A stretch of DNA of 64,000 nt from Arthrobacter_M sp030063245. Lineage in GTDB: Bacteria > Actinomycetota > Actinomycetes > Actinomycetales > Micrococcaceae. Positions 17,423-26,700 of this stretch are shown piece after piece (the first letter of the stretch is position 1; the number at the start of each line of letters is the position of its first letter). The translations under genes and the position numbers were made by a program. The stretch covers positions 4,278,001 through 4,342,000 of the forward strand of contig NZ_CP180316.1 in the NCBI RefSeq assembly GCF_051131705.1, written 5' to 3'. Under the pieces are notes generated by a model. The model searched no databases. It worked only from the letters and a program-made list of their open reading frames with translations, and was not told the origin of the DNA.

Positions 17423-17846
17423 TCATTTGCGGTGACTGGGCGGGCTACGGACAGGAGCAAGCGGAAAACCCGCTACCGGCCGCCAGCACAGACTTATCTA
17501 TATTACCGTAAGTACGACGGCGACAGGACCGGCTGTGGATAGCGGTCGTCTGTCCCTGTGGATACTTTCAAACGTCAAGTTCCGATCTGGGTTAAACTAG
17601 GTGCACATGCCGGGAACCTCTTCTGACACGGGGTCAGAGACCGCGCACGCAGTACTACGTTACGGCGCTGGCAGTGGAGGATTCAGGGCACGCAACCCAG
17701 CGGGTCAGCAACGCACCGCGTCCGAGGCTGGCCTTGGATGAGGCGATAACCGCGCTCGATAAATCCCAGAAACGGCTAATGCAGGACGCGTACTACCGGC
17801 AGGAAGCCTTCCGGCTCCTGTAACCTCGGCTCATAGCTGAATATCG
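17423..17846. other. Gene-poor stretch with two DnaA-box-like sites and short coding scraps
   Basis: Upstream of rpsF. TGTGGATAG (17534-17542) and TGTGGATAC (17557-17565) each differ from the complement of TTATCCACA by one base. A TTAAACTA promoter-like element (17592-17599) precedes ATG 17607, which opens only 44 codons (MPGTSSDTGSETAHAV...). Another scrap, DEAITALDKSQKRLMQDAYY, ends at a TAA near 17822. No family was recognised for these; they look like degraded coding sequence. Confidence 0.5.
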
Positions 17847-18000
17847 ATGATTGGGGGCGCACTGGCGCGCAGCGGTGAGGAAATCCGGGCGGCTCTGGTC
17901 AATTTTGCCGGCAAATGGAGCCCGTAGGCGGGCAGTGAGAAGGCGGAGGCCCAGACCTTCCTCAACGAGCTCTTTGAGTCTTACGGCTCCAATCGTCAGA
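17847..18000 (+). pseudogene. N-terminal remnant of an MmeI-like type II R-M/methyltransferase
   Basis: From ATG 17847 the translation gives IRAALVNFAGKWSP, an in-frame TAG at 17925, then GSEKAEAQTFLNELFESYGS. The pattern W...GSEKAEAQTFLNELF is the signature of the N-terminus of MmeI-type (type IIG/IIL) restriction-methylation enzymes, normally about 900 residues. Here it stops after about 50 codons near 18000, where the sequence becomes the downstream flank of an opposing MFS gene. A fragment left by deletion. Confidence 0.65.
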
Positions 18001-18057
18001 CCGCCGCGCTGATATCCCCCTGGGCTATTGATCTGCGGCGATGCGGGCCTGCCACCA

Positions 18058-19338
18058 CTATTCCGGTAGGGGTCTGCGCGCCGTCTCCGGAAGGAAGATG
18101 TAGACCACCAGGGAAATGGCGGTCAGGACCATTACGTACCAGCCGAACAATCCTGGGTTGTTCCACTCGGCGAAGAGGGTGCCCATGAGCGGTGCCGTAC
18201 CGCCAAAGAGAGCGACGGCCAGCGAGTAGGGGAAGCCGATGCCTGCGGCGCGGACATGGGTTGGAATTGTCTCGGCATTGATCGCCGCCGAGATGGAGGT
18301 GTAGCCGCTGAGGACGAGCATGCCGAGCATCATGACGCCAAGCGCGCCCCAGAAGCCGGATCTGGACACCAGATACAGCCCGGGAATGATTCCGGCGGTG
18401 AAGATCGCCGCAAATCCTATCAGCAGCGGCCTGCGGCCTATCCGATCCGAAAGCGCGCCCACCAGCGGTTGAATGAGCATGAAGAACACCAGGGCGATCG
18501 TCGACATCAACAGCAGCGGGCCCTGGCCCAGCGAGCCGTTGGCCTTGGCATATGTGGGCAGGTACGTGGTCCAGGTGTAGTACGTGATGGTTCCGGCGAT
18601 CGTGATGCCCACAATCAGCAGGGACTGCCGGGGATACTTGATCAGCGCGTCGAAGACCCCGGCCCGCTTGGTCTTTTCCGGTTCGATGAATGTTTCCGCG
18701 GCGCCGCGCCGGATCCACAGGCCAACGAGGCTGAGAACCGCACCGAGGATGAACGGCACGCGCCAGCCCCAGGCATTCATGCCGGCTGAACCGAGGTTGA
18801 ATACCAGGGCCGCTGCCAGGCCGGAGGCGATGAGCTGACCGAACGTGGTAGAGACGTATTGAAAGGAGGAAAAGAATCCCCGCCGGTTGGCGGGCGCGGA
18901 TTCGACCAGGAAGACCGAATTGGCGGCAAATTCGCCGCCTACCGAAAGCCCGGAAATCATCCGGCCCAAGATCAGGATGATCGGGGACCAGACCCCCACC
19001 GCGTCAAACGTTGGTGTAAGGCCCACAATGAGGCTGCCCAGACCCATGGTGAGAATGGTCAGTGACAGGGTGTTTTTTCGGCCGATCTTATCCGCCAGAT
19101 TGCCGATGAAAAGCCCGCCAATAGGCCGCAGCAGGAACGCCGCAGCGAAGATGGCGAACGCACTGAGCAGGGAAGCGGTGGGATCATGCGATGGGAAGAT
19201 CTGACCGGAAAAGTTCACTGCCAGAAAGCTGTAGGCATACCAGTCATACCATTCGACGGCGTTCCCGACACCGGCTGCGGCGATCTGCCTGACGCCGTTG
19301 CCGGTACCCGTGGGATTGATGGTTGTGTTCGCCGCCAT
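18058..19338 (-). CDS. MFS transporter, metabolite:H+ symporter family
   Basis: 426 residues from ATG 19338 with twelve helices. GNAVEWYDWYAYSFLAVNFS at the first helix, FAIFAAAFLLRPIGGLFIGN, and LADKIGRKNTL (the MFS A-motif loop) are typical of the MHS branch (ProP, KgtP, ShiA), which takes up osmolytes or carboxylates with protons. The second half repeats the motif as LSDRIGRRPLL. Substrate not determinable. Its 3' flank carries the truncated MmeI remnant on the other strand. Confidence 0.88.
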   Translation of the reverse strand: MAANTTINPTGTGNGVRQIAAAGVGNAVEWYDWYAYSFLAVNFSGQIFPSHDPTASLLSAFAIFAAAFLLRPIGGLFIGNLADKIGRKNTLSLTILTMGLGSLIVGLTPTFDAVGVWSPIILILGRMISGLSVGGEFAANSVFLVESAPANRRGFFSSFQYVSTTFGQLIASGLAAALVFNLGSAGMNAWGWRVPFILGAVLSLVGLWIRRGAAETFIEPEKTKRAGVFDALIKYPRQSLLIVGITIAGTITYYTWTTYLPTYAKANGSLGQGPLLLMSTIALVFFMLIQPLVGALSDRIGRRPLLIGFAAIFTAGIIPGLYLVSRSGFWGALGVMMLGMLVLSGYTSISAAINAETIPTHVRAAGIGFPYSLAVALFGGTAPLMGTLFAEWNNPGLFGWYVMVLTAISLVVYIFLPETARRPLPE

Positions 19339-19459
19339 GTGATGCTCACCGTCGTTCGTGAATTCGTGCCACCGCTGACTCTGGCCACGATACGCCCGCC
19401 CGTCAAGAACCGCGGATGCGCGCCGTCCGGCCCGCAGCAACATGTGGGAAGATCGGGCC

Positions 19460-20110
19460 ATGGCGATCACATCACTTCGGGCACGGCGCGCGCATCTGCG
19501 TTTTGCGATCATGATCCTGGCCGGGATAGTTGCCGGCCTCGGTACCGCGTTTTTGGGAGAGTGGATCTATGCCCCGGCGGTGGGCTGGGCGGCTGCGGCG
19601 CTGATCTACAACCTCTGGATCTGGCTGACCATCTCCCGCATGGATGCGGATGCCACGGCCCGGCATGCCGTGGAGGAGGATCCCCGGCGTTCCACCGCTG
19701 ATCTGTTGATTCTGTTGGCCGCCCTGGTCAGCTTGGCCGCCGTCGTTCTGGTCATGATCGCGGCGCAGGACGCCAAGGGCATCGCCAAACTGCTGCTGGC
19801 GCTCCTCGCCTTGGGCACCGTGAGTCTGTCCTGGCTCCTGGTGCACACGCTCTTCACCCTGCGTTACGCGGAAATCTACTACTCGCGGCGCGTGCCGAAG
19901 GGAATCAGCTTCAATCAGGACGAGCCGCCGCAGTATACGGACTTCGCCTATACCGCCTTCAGCCTGGGCATGACGTACCAGGTCTCGGACACGGACATCC
20001 AAACGCGTGAAATGCGCTCCGCCGCGCTCCGGCACAGCCTACTGGCCTACGTCTTCGGCACCGGCATCCTCGCCACCACCATCAACCTGGTGGTCAGCTT
20101 GGCCCAGTAG
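19460..20110 (+). CDS. DUF1345-family membrane protein
   Basis: 216 residues from ATG 19460 (GGGAAG upstream); an in-frame ATG lies at 19442. Five or six membrane helices. The conserved stretch LVHTLFTLRYAEIYYSRRV, then DFAYTAFSLGMTYQVSDTDI, with its YAEIYY and GMTYQVSDT signatures, is diagnostic for DUF1345. Function unknown; an integral membrane protein. Divergent from the MFS gene and convergent with the aminopeptidase gene. Confidence 0.85.
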   Translation: MAITSLRARRAHLRFAIMILAGIVAGLGTAFLGEWIYAPAVGWAAAALIYNLWIWLTISRMDADATARHAVEEDPRRSTADLLILLAALVSLAAVVLVMIAAQDAKGIAKLLLALLALGTVSLSWLLVHTLFTLRYAEIYYSRRVPKGISFNQDEPPQYTDFAYTAFSLGMTYQVSDTDIQTREMRSAALRHSLLAYVFGTGILATTINLVVSLAQ

Positions 20111-20178
20111 CGCGCCGGTCCCCGCGCGGCCGTGAACTCAGCCCACGGGCCAAGGTCGGGGGCTCAGACCACCGGCGC

Positions 20179-21462
20179 TCAGGCCACGGTCCCGAAGAAG
20201 ACCTCTGCCACCCGGGCCAGCCGGAAGGGATCTTCCACCCCGCACAGTTCCCGGGCCGAGTGCATCGACAGCAGCGGCGTGCCGACATCGACTGTCCTGA
20301 TGCCGAGCCGGGTGGCCGTCAGCGGTCCAATGGTGGAGCCGCACGGCATCACATTGTTGGAAACGAATTCCTGATATGGCACCCCGGCACCCCGGCATAG
20401 GCGCGCCCAGACGGCAGCCCCGGCACCATCCGTAGCGTAGCGCTGATTGGCATTGATCTTCAGCAGCGGGCCGCCGTTGAGCACCGGACGGTTGGCCGGA
20501 TCGTGGCGCTCCGGATAGTTCGGATGCACCGCGTGCCCGGCGTCGGCGGAGACACAAAAGGAATTACTGAAGGCGCGGCGCCGTTCGCTCACCGTCGCAC
20601 CGAGCCCGTCGGAAACCCGGGTCAAGACATCCTCCAGGATCGGACCGCAGGCGCCGGAGCGGGAGGCGCTGCCCACTTCCTCGTGGTCAAAAGCGGCGAA
20701 AACTGCGATCGGGCCGTCCGCCGCGCCGGCTTCGGCGGCCGCGATCAAGGCAATGAGGCCGGCATGGACGGAGGTCAGGTTGTCCATCCGGCCGGCGGCG
20801 AAGAGCTCCCCCTTCGCCCCGAGGACGGCAGCGGCCTGCGTGTCGGCAATGACGACGTCGTACCCGCCGATCTGCGCCGGGTCCAGGCCGGCCTCGGCCG
20901 CCAGCAGCCCGAGCAGATCAGCGCCGGCCGGATCGCCGAGTCCCCAGACCGGATTCATGTGCTGCTGCTTGTCCAGCACCAGCCCGTCGTTGACCCCGCG
21001 GTCCAGGTGAATGGCGAGCTGGGGGAAGCGCAGCAGCGGGCCGCTGGCCACCAGCGCCTCGGTCCCGTCCAGCGCCACCAATCTGCCCGCCAGCCTCAGT
21101 TCGCGGTCCAGCCAGGAATTCAGCAGCGGACCGCCATAGACTTCCACGCCGGCCTGCAGCATGCCAAACCTGCCTGTGGTGGGCTTGGGTTTGAGCTTGA
21201 AGGACGGAGAATCCGTGTGCGCACCAAGAATGTTGAACCCGGTGACCGCCGTGGCATGCTCCGGCGTCAGCCAGGCTATGATGGCACCGTCGCGGATGAG
21301 GAAGAACCGCCCAGGTCCGCCGGTCCAGGCCTGCGATTCAGCCAGTTGGGTGAACCCGGCGGCGGTCAGCCGACGTCCCGCCTCATGGGCGGCGTGAAAG
21401 CTCGACGGCGACGAGCTGATGTAGGCGCCCAGGTCCAGGATGTGGTTCACGGCTTCAGTCAT
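20179..21462 (-). CDS. M18-family metalloaminopeptidase
   Basis: 427 residues from ATG 21462. The zinc ligands sit in the expected contexts: AHTDSPSFKLKP (about residue 80), AGRMDNLTSVHAG with the bridging Asp, FAAFDHEEVGSAS (catalytic Glu), and near the C-terminus INANQRYATDG and SMHSARE. Family M18 enzymes are cytoplasmic dodecamers that release acidic or aromatic N-terminal residues from peptides. Start chosen because upstream residues do not resemble the family. The gene is intact. Confidence 0.92.
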   Translation of the reverse strand: MTEAVNHILDLGAYISSSPSSFHAAHEAGRRLTAAGFTQLAESQAWTGGPGRFFLIRDGAIIAWLTPEHATAVTGFNILGAHTDSPSFKLKPKPTTGRFGMLQAGVEVYGGPLLNSWLDRELRLAGRLVALDGTEALVASGPLLRFPQLAIHLDRGVNDGLVLDKQQHMNPVWGLGDPAGADLLGLLAAEAGLDPAQIGGYDVVIADTQAAAVLGAKGELFAAGRMDNLTSVHAGLIALIAAAEAGAADGPIAVFAAFDHEEVGSASRSGACGPILEDVLTRVSDGLGATVSERRRAFSNSFCVSADAGHAVHPNYPERHDPANRPVLNGGPLLKINANQRYATDGAGAAVWARLCRGAGVPYQEFVSNNVMPCGSTIGPLTATRLGIRTVDVGTPLLSMHSARELCGVEDPFRLARVAEVFFGTVA

Positions 21463-21601
21463 ACAACGATTTAACCAAACATCCGTCACCCCTGCAGCCA
21501 CAGCCGATGGTTCACGAACCCGGATTGAATTCCGGCAATCACACACCTGGCCGCTGGTATGCGGGGATAGGCGCGGCTACCGGCGCCGATGAAGCGATCG
21601 T

Positions 21602-22324
21602 TCAGTAGTCGGGGTTGCTCGGCACCACCAGGCCGGTCTCATACGCGTAAACCACCACTTGGACCCGGTCCCGAAGGTGAAGCTTCGTCAGAATCCGGCG
21701 CACATGGGTCTTCACCGTCGCCTCGGACAAAAAGAACGTGTGCGCGATCTCGGCATTGGAGAGGCCCTCCGCGATGGCCTGCAGGACCTCGGTCTCACGT
21801 CGGGTCAGCTCGGCCAGCAAAGGGTCCTTGGACTCCTGCCCGTTCCGCGGCGGCCGGGAGCGGACAAATTCTCCAGCAGCCGCTGGGTGACCCGCGGGGC
21901 CACCACGGCATCCCCACTGGCCACCAGATGGATAGCGCGGATGAGTTCGGCGGGGGCAACATCCTTGAGCAGGAAAGCGCTCGCCCCCGCCTGCAGCCCC
22001 GCGAACGCATATTCGTCCAGGTCGAAAGTCGTCAAAATGATGATCCGGGCGCAGCTCCCGCCCGCGGTGATCTTCCGGGTAGCGGCAATACCGTCCATAA
22101 CGGGCATCCGCACATCCATCAGGACCACATCGGGCCGCAACAGCGCCGCCTTGGCTACCGCCTCGGCACCATCGGAGGCCTCCCCACCACGACGATCGAC
22201 TCCTCACCCTCCAGAATCAGCCGGAACCCCATTCTCAGCAGCGGCTGGTCATCAACCAGCAGCACCGAAGCGGCGGCGTCTGCCCCAGGCGTGCCGCCGT
22301 CGTCGTCGTGCGCAGGCAAACTCA
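21602..22324 (-). pseudogene. LuxR-type response regulator, two single-base frameshifts
   Basis: Start ATG 22324. The receiver domain begins ASVLLVDDQPLLRMGF and continues in a second frame as RPDVVLMDVRMPVMDGIAA, with the DVAPAELIRAI dimer region. The HTH is in a third frame: LTRRETEVLQAIAEGLSNAE and SEATVKTHVRRILTKL. One missing G at a GGGG run (22182-22185) and one at a GG run (21854-21855) account for both shifts; restoring them gives a normal NarL-type regulator of about 240 residues. Partner of the kinase just upstream. Either a decayed gene or homopolymer sequencing error. Confidence 0.8.
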
Positions 22325-22392
22325 TGGTCTCCTCAACGGTGGGCCAACGTTCGTGAAGTGCGGACGGACTCTCGGTTCGAGAGTCACCGCGG

Positions 22393-23681
22393 TCAGGTGT
22401 TCAGTACGGCCTCAACCACCCACCCGCCGTAGGGGCCCGGGCCGGCCTGCACCGTTCCAGCATAGATGTTGGCCCGCTCCCGCATGCCGACAATCCCCTG
22501 CCCCGTACCCACGGAAGGGACTTCTAACGTGCTGCCGCGCCCGTCGTCGGATATCCGCAGCCGCACCTGTCCGCCCCAATGCGTAATTTCCACCTGGACC
22601 CGTGAAATTGACCGGCCGTAGCGCAGCACATTCGTCCGCGACTCCTGCAGGATCCGGTAGACGGTGAGCTGAAAGGCGGGGTCCGTCGGGAGCGCCGGTC
22701 CTGTCCGGGTCAGCGTCAGTGGCAGACCCGCCGTCCGAAAGCCGTCCAGCAGACCATCGATGCCTGCTCCGGCCGGCAGCGGTCGTCTCGACTGCGACGT
22801 CAGTGATCCGTCCGCCCGCAGCACGCCGAGCACCCGGCGCATATCGGCGAGAGCGGTGCGTCCCGTCTGGGACAGTTCCGCAAGCACCTGGCCGGCGCGC
22901 TCGGGACTGCGTTTGACGACGACGGCGGCCCCGTCCGACAGGGCGATCATCACGGTCAGCGAGTGCGCCACCACGTCATGCATTTCACGGGCGATCCGGT
23001 TCCGCTCGGAGACCGACGCCAGCTGGGCATTGCGGTCCGCCCAGGCGCGCAGTTCCATCTCATGCTCACGGTCCCGCCGTACGTTCAGTCCGATTCCGGT
23101 GGCGACCACATTGGACAGCAGAACGACGGCGGCGGCAATGATGCCGGTCAGCGCCAGGTTGTCGGTCCCCTCTGAAACCATTCGGGTAGGGAGCCTGAAG
23201 AGGAGGAGGAACACCAGCAGCAGCGGCAGGCTGACCGCCGTCGTCGTGATGAAGCTGAAAACCCGGCCGCGCTGCACCGCGACGGCGTACAGCCCGAACC
23301 ACAGACTCAGGCTGGCGTTACTGGAGAGCGGGTCCTGGACCAGCAGCACCGTTTCGATCACCGCCAGCACGACGACGGCGACAGGCCGGCGCCGCCGGAA
23401 CATCAGCAGACCGGCGGAGACGACGGTCAGAATCAGGTGCAGAAACTCACCGCGATCAGCCGCGGGATTACCGTGGACGCGGACAGCAGGAGGTAGATGG
23501 CGACGATCACGAGATCCATGACCAGCGGCCGTTCGTAAAAGTACCGCCGGAACGCTCCGCGGCGCCTCGCGGTGAGTTCGGCCGGGGACACGGCCGCTAT
23601 GCCCTGCCCGCCATGCAGTTCGGCAGTGGCACCGTAGGCCGTCCGTTCCGCCGGTGCCCCTGCCTGCTCTGTGGTGCCCAT
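22393..23681 (-). pseudogene. DesK-like sensor histidine kinase, one frameshift near the N-terminus
   Basis: Start ATG 23681. About 77 codons including the first membrane helix (VMDLVIVAIYLLLSASTVI) read in one frame. From GEFLHLILTVVSAGLLMF onward the other 350 codons are in another. Adding one G at the GG run 23450-23451 restores the gene. The rest is typical: helices, H-box REMHDVVAHSLTVM with the phosphorylated His, and HATPase with ISDDGRG. Likely formed a pair with the downstream LuxR regulator, sensing something linked to the ABC transporter upstream. Confidence 0.8.
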
Positions 23682-23715
23682 GGTGGTGAGCCTAGGTGCC
23701 CTGTTTCCCCGCAGG

Positions 23716-24624
23716 CTAGAGGTCACGCTTCTTGAGCGTGACCACTGCCGGAATCAGGAAGACCAGGATCCAGGCCAGGAAGATCAGGCCACCGGCCCCC
23801 GGATCGATAAAGGCATCGCGGTGCCCGATCTCCAGCATCCTGCCGCCGGCCACGCTGGGCACGTACTCATTGACATGCATCCAGAATTCCCCCGGCACCA
23901 GGCCGAGCAGCGAGGTGGCGAACGGCAGCACGAAGAACAGCGCTACCAGCACCATGATCCCGCCGGCCGAATTGCGCAGCAGCGCTCCCAGCGACAGACC
24001 GATCAGGGCGACGCCGGCAACGTACAGGCCGCCCATGAAGATCCCCTGCACCACGCCGTCGCGCTGCAGGCTCATGCTGACCCCGTAGGCGTGCAGGATC
24101 GGAATGGAGATCAGGAAGGTGACGAACGCCGCGACAAGCGTGAGAGCATAGGCCACCACAACCAGCACAATGGCCTTGGCCGCGAACGCCGGCAGGCGCC
24201 TGGGAACGGCTGTCATTGTGGAGCGGATCATGGCGGTGGCGAACTCGGAGGAAATGAACAGCACCGCCAGGGATCCGAGAATCAGAATGCCGATTTGCAG
24301 ACCGGCATTGGGGACACCGTAAATGTCGAAAGCCGGCGGCAGACTCTGTTCCGCCATGGCCTCGGTCAGCTTGACGCCGCGCGCGCCTTGGGCCGGCCCC
24401 CTTTCTGCCGCACCACTCATGAGCTGCTGTATCACCGTTCCGCGAAGCCAGGCCGCCAACGTGCCCACGCCGATGACGGCCACGAAGGCGCACAGCACCA
24501 GGAGTTTGGTGGACAGCAGCGAGCGGAATTTGATCCATTCGGACTTCAGCACACCGCCGAAGGTCAGTCCGGCCGAACCGGCGGTCGAGGGGACGGCAGA
24601 CTTGGCCGTTGTTGAGGTACCCAT
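23716..24624 (-). CDS. ABC-2 type transporter permease
   Basis: 302 residues. The N-terminal cytoplasmic segment has LKSEWIKFRSLLSTK, then one helix, a large extracellular loop (residues 60-110) and five more helices, the layout of ABC-2 export permeases. SEFATAMIRSTMTAVPRR is a common family motif. Partner of the ATPase gene that ends five bases upstream. Sits in an operon of ATPase, permease, kinase, regulator. Substrate unknown; such modules often handle antibiotics or cell-envelope stress. Confidence 0.88.
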   Translation of the reverse strand: MGTSTTAKSAVPSTAGSAGLTFGGVLKSEWIKFRSLLSTKLLVLCAFVAVIGVGTLAAWLRGTVIQQLMSGAAERGPAQGARGVKLTEAMAEQSLPPAFDIYGVPNAGLQIGILILGSLAVLFISSEFATAMIRSTMTAVPRRLPAFAAKAIVLVVVAYALTLVAAFVTFLISIPILHAYGVSMSLQRDGVVQGIFMGGLYVAGVALIGLSLGALLRNSAGGIMVLVALFFVLPFATSLLGLVPGEFWMHVNEYVPSVAGGRMLEIGHRDAFIDPGAGGLIFLAWILVFLIPAVVTLKKRDL

Positions 24625-24629
24625 AGCTC

Positions 24630-25670
24630 TTACTTTCCTTCCGCGCGGTCGAAACCGCTGCCGGTCATCGGATCGGCATTCGTGCCGGCCGGGGGGAAGC
24701 CGCCCGGGGCGGGGACTGCAGCGGCGAAGGGGCCGGGACCTGAACCCGAGCCGGGGCCGCTGTCGAGTGGATGGGAGTGGTATTCGACCTCGTCCTTGGT
24801 CAGATCGAAGTACGCCTCTTCCAGCGAGGCGTTCAGCGGGGTCAGCTCGTAGATCAGCACCCGGTTGTCCAGCGCGATGCGGGCAATCTGGTGAGCATCA
24901 AGGCCGGACACCTCCAGTGTCTCGTTTTCGCCGCTGTTGACACTCACACCGTTGCCGGCGAGCAGAGCGGCCAGCTCGGAGACCTGCTGCGCCCGTACCC
25001 TGGTCCGGGCCTGCTGGTTGCCGGCGATGATGTCCTTGATCGGGGCATCGGCGATGATCCGGCCACGGCCAATGACGATCAGGTGATCCGCGGTCTGGGC
25101 CATTTCGCTCATCAGGTGCGAGGAAAGGAAGATGGTTTTGCCTTGGCCGGCCAGGTACCTGACCAGGTTGCGCACCCAGAGGACACCTTCGGGGTCCAGC
25201 CCGTTGACCGGTTCATCAAGGATAAGGGTCTGCGGGTCGCCCAGCAGGGCGGCGGCAATGCCCAGACGCTGCCCCATGCCCAGGGAGAATCCGCCGGCTT
25301 TTTTCTTCGCGACCTCCGCCAAACCGGTCATTTCGATGACCTCGTTCACCCGATGGTCCGGAATATTGTGCGTCGCCGCCATGGCCAGCAGGTGGTTGTA
25401 GGCGCTGCGGCTGGTGTGCACGGCCTTGGCATCCAACAGGGCGCCGACCTGGTGCAGCGGATCCTTGTGATTGGCGTACGGCAGCGCGTTCACAATGACA
25501 GATCCGGCGGAGGGACGATCCAAGCCCACGATCATCCGCATCGTGGTGGATTTGCCGGCCCCGTTGGGCCCGAGGAAACCCGTCACCTGGCCGGGCCTGA
25601 CGGTGAAGGTCACGCCTGCCACGGCGGGTTTTTCACCGTAATGCTTAGCGAGGTTTGTTGCCTCGATCAT
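24630..25670 (-). CDS. ABC transporter ATP-binding protein
   Basis: 346 residues from ATG 25670 after AGAGGA. Walker A GPNGAGKST, signature SLGMGQRLG (a SLGMG variant common in the multidrug/lantibiotic subfamily), Walker B LILDEPVNGLDPEG and H-loop LSSHLMSE. After the nucleotide-binding domain (residues 1-220) comes a C-terminal domain of about 80 residues and a Gly/Pro/Ser-rich tail (about 300-346). Drives the adjacent ABC-2 permease. First gene of the four-gene operon with the frameshifted two-component pair. Confidence 0.9.
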   Translation of the reverse strand: MIEATNLAKHYGEKPAVAGVTFTVRPGQVTGFLGPNGAGKSTTMRMIVGLDRPSAGSVIVNALPYANHKDPLHQVGALLDAKAVHTSRSAYNHLLAMAATHNIPDHRVNEVIEMTGLAEVAKKKAGGFSLGMGQRLGIAAALLGDPQTLILDEPVNGLDPEGVLWVRNLVRYLAGQGKTIFLSSHLMSEMAQTADHLIVIGRGRIIADAPIKDIIAGNQQARTRVRAQQVSELAALLAGNGVSVNSGENETLEVSGLDAHQIARIALDNRVLIYELTPLNASLEEAYFDLTKDEVEYHSHPLDSGPGSGSGPGPFAAAVPAPGGFPPAGTNADPMTGSGFDRAEGK

Positions 25671-25872
25671 GTGATCATCCTCTTGTGTAGATCTGCCGGC
25701 AGCCTGGTGGCTGCTGTCTGTCGATTTCAGCCTCAACGCTACCCACCCTCCGGGCATTAAACGTCTGTCTGGGGGATGATTCAGGGTCCGCTCCGGGTAA
25801 TCCGCAGGGATGACATCGGGATTTATCTTCGGATCGGCCCCGGGACCGACCCGGTCCAGGCCCTCCTAAAAT

Positions 25873-26700
25873 CTACCGGGAACTGATGGAGGCAAATTTC
25901 CGCACGCACAGCGGCACGAAGACCGTCAGCATCACGAGGGCGCCGATTATCACGGTGGGAATGGCATGCTGCATAGGCCACGCATACGGAATGGGCGCAG
26001 TACCTAGGTTCCCGAACAGCTGCCGCGCGGCCTGTACCAGGGCCGAGACCGGATTCCAGTCCGCGAATAGCCGCAGCGGAGTGGGAAGGTTGCTGCTTTG
26101 AACGAAGGCATTGGAAATAAAAGTCAGCGGAAACAGCACCACAAAGGAGGCGTTATTAATGGTCTCCGGACTCTTCACGCTCATCCCCAGCAGGGCCATC
26201 ACCCAGCTGAAGGCATAGCTGAACAGCAGCAGCAGGCCAATGACGGCCAGAAAATGCAGCACGGAGGAGTTCACCCGCCAACCCACCGCAAGACAGGTGG
26301 CGATCATGATCAGCATGGAAATTGCGTTGAGCAGCAGGTCACTGTTGGTGCGCCCGATCAGCACCGCCGAAGGACTCATTGGCAGGGTCCGGAACCGGTC
26401 AATGATGCCGGCTTTCAGGTCCTGGGCCATGGCGGAGCCGGAAAACGTTGAACCGAACACCACCGTCTGACCGAAAATCCCCGCCATCAGGTACTGCGTG
26501 TAGTCCGTCCCCGTCACCGCGATGGACCCGCCATACACCTGGCTGAAGAGCAGCACAAACATGATCGGCTGGAGTACGGCGAAGAGCAGCATGTCCGGCG
26601 AGCGCTTCATCTTGATCAGATTGCGCTTCGTGACGATCCATCCGTCGGAGAGCCACAGTGCCGCGGGATTGAGCCGGACCTGGGGCAATGTCGTGGTCAT
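25873..26700 (-). CDS. DrrB-like ABC-2 exporter permease
   Basis: 275 residues with six helices. NLIKMKRSPDMLLFAVLQPI and FSQVYGGSI near the N-terminus and AGIIDRFRTLPMSPSAVLIG at about residue 95 are diagnostic of the daunorubicin-resistance-type (DrrB) permease family. Forms an efflux pump with the DrrA-like ATPase whose stop overlaps this start by four bases (ATGA). Likely exports a hydrophobic toxin or lipid; nothing else indicates the substrate. Confidence 0.9.
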   Translation of the reverse strand: MTTTLPQVRLNPAALWLSDGWIVTKRNLIKMKRSPDMLLFAVLQPIMFVLLFSQVYGGSIAVTGTDYTQYLMAGIFGQTVVFGSTFSGSAMAQDLKAGIIDRFRTLPMSPSAVLIGRTNSDLLLNAISMLIMIATCLAVGWRVNSSVLHFLAVIGLLLLFSYAFSWVMALLGMSVKSPETINNASFVVLFPLTFISNAFVQSSNLPTPLRLFADWNPVSALVQAARQLFGNLGTAPIPYAWPMQHAIPTVIIGALVMLTVFVPLCVRKFASISSR

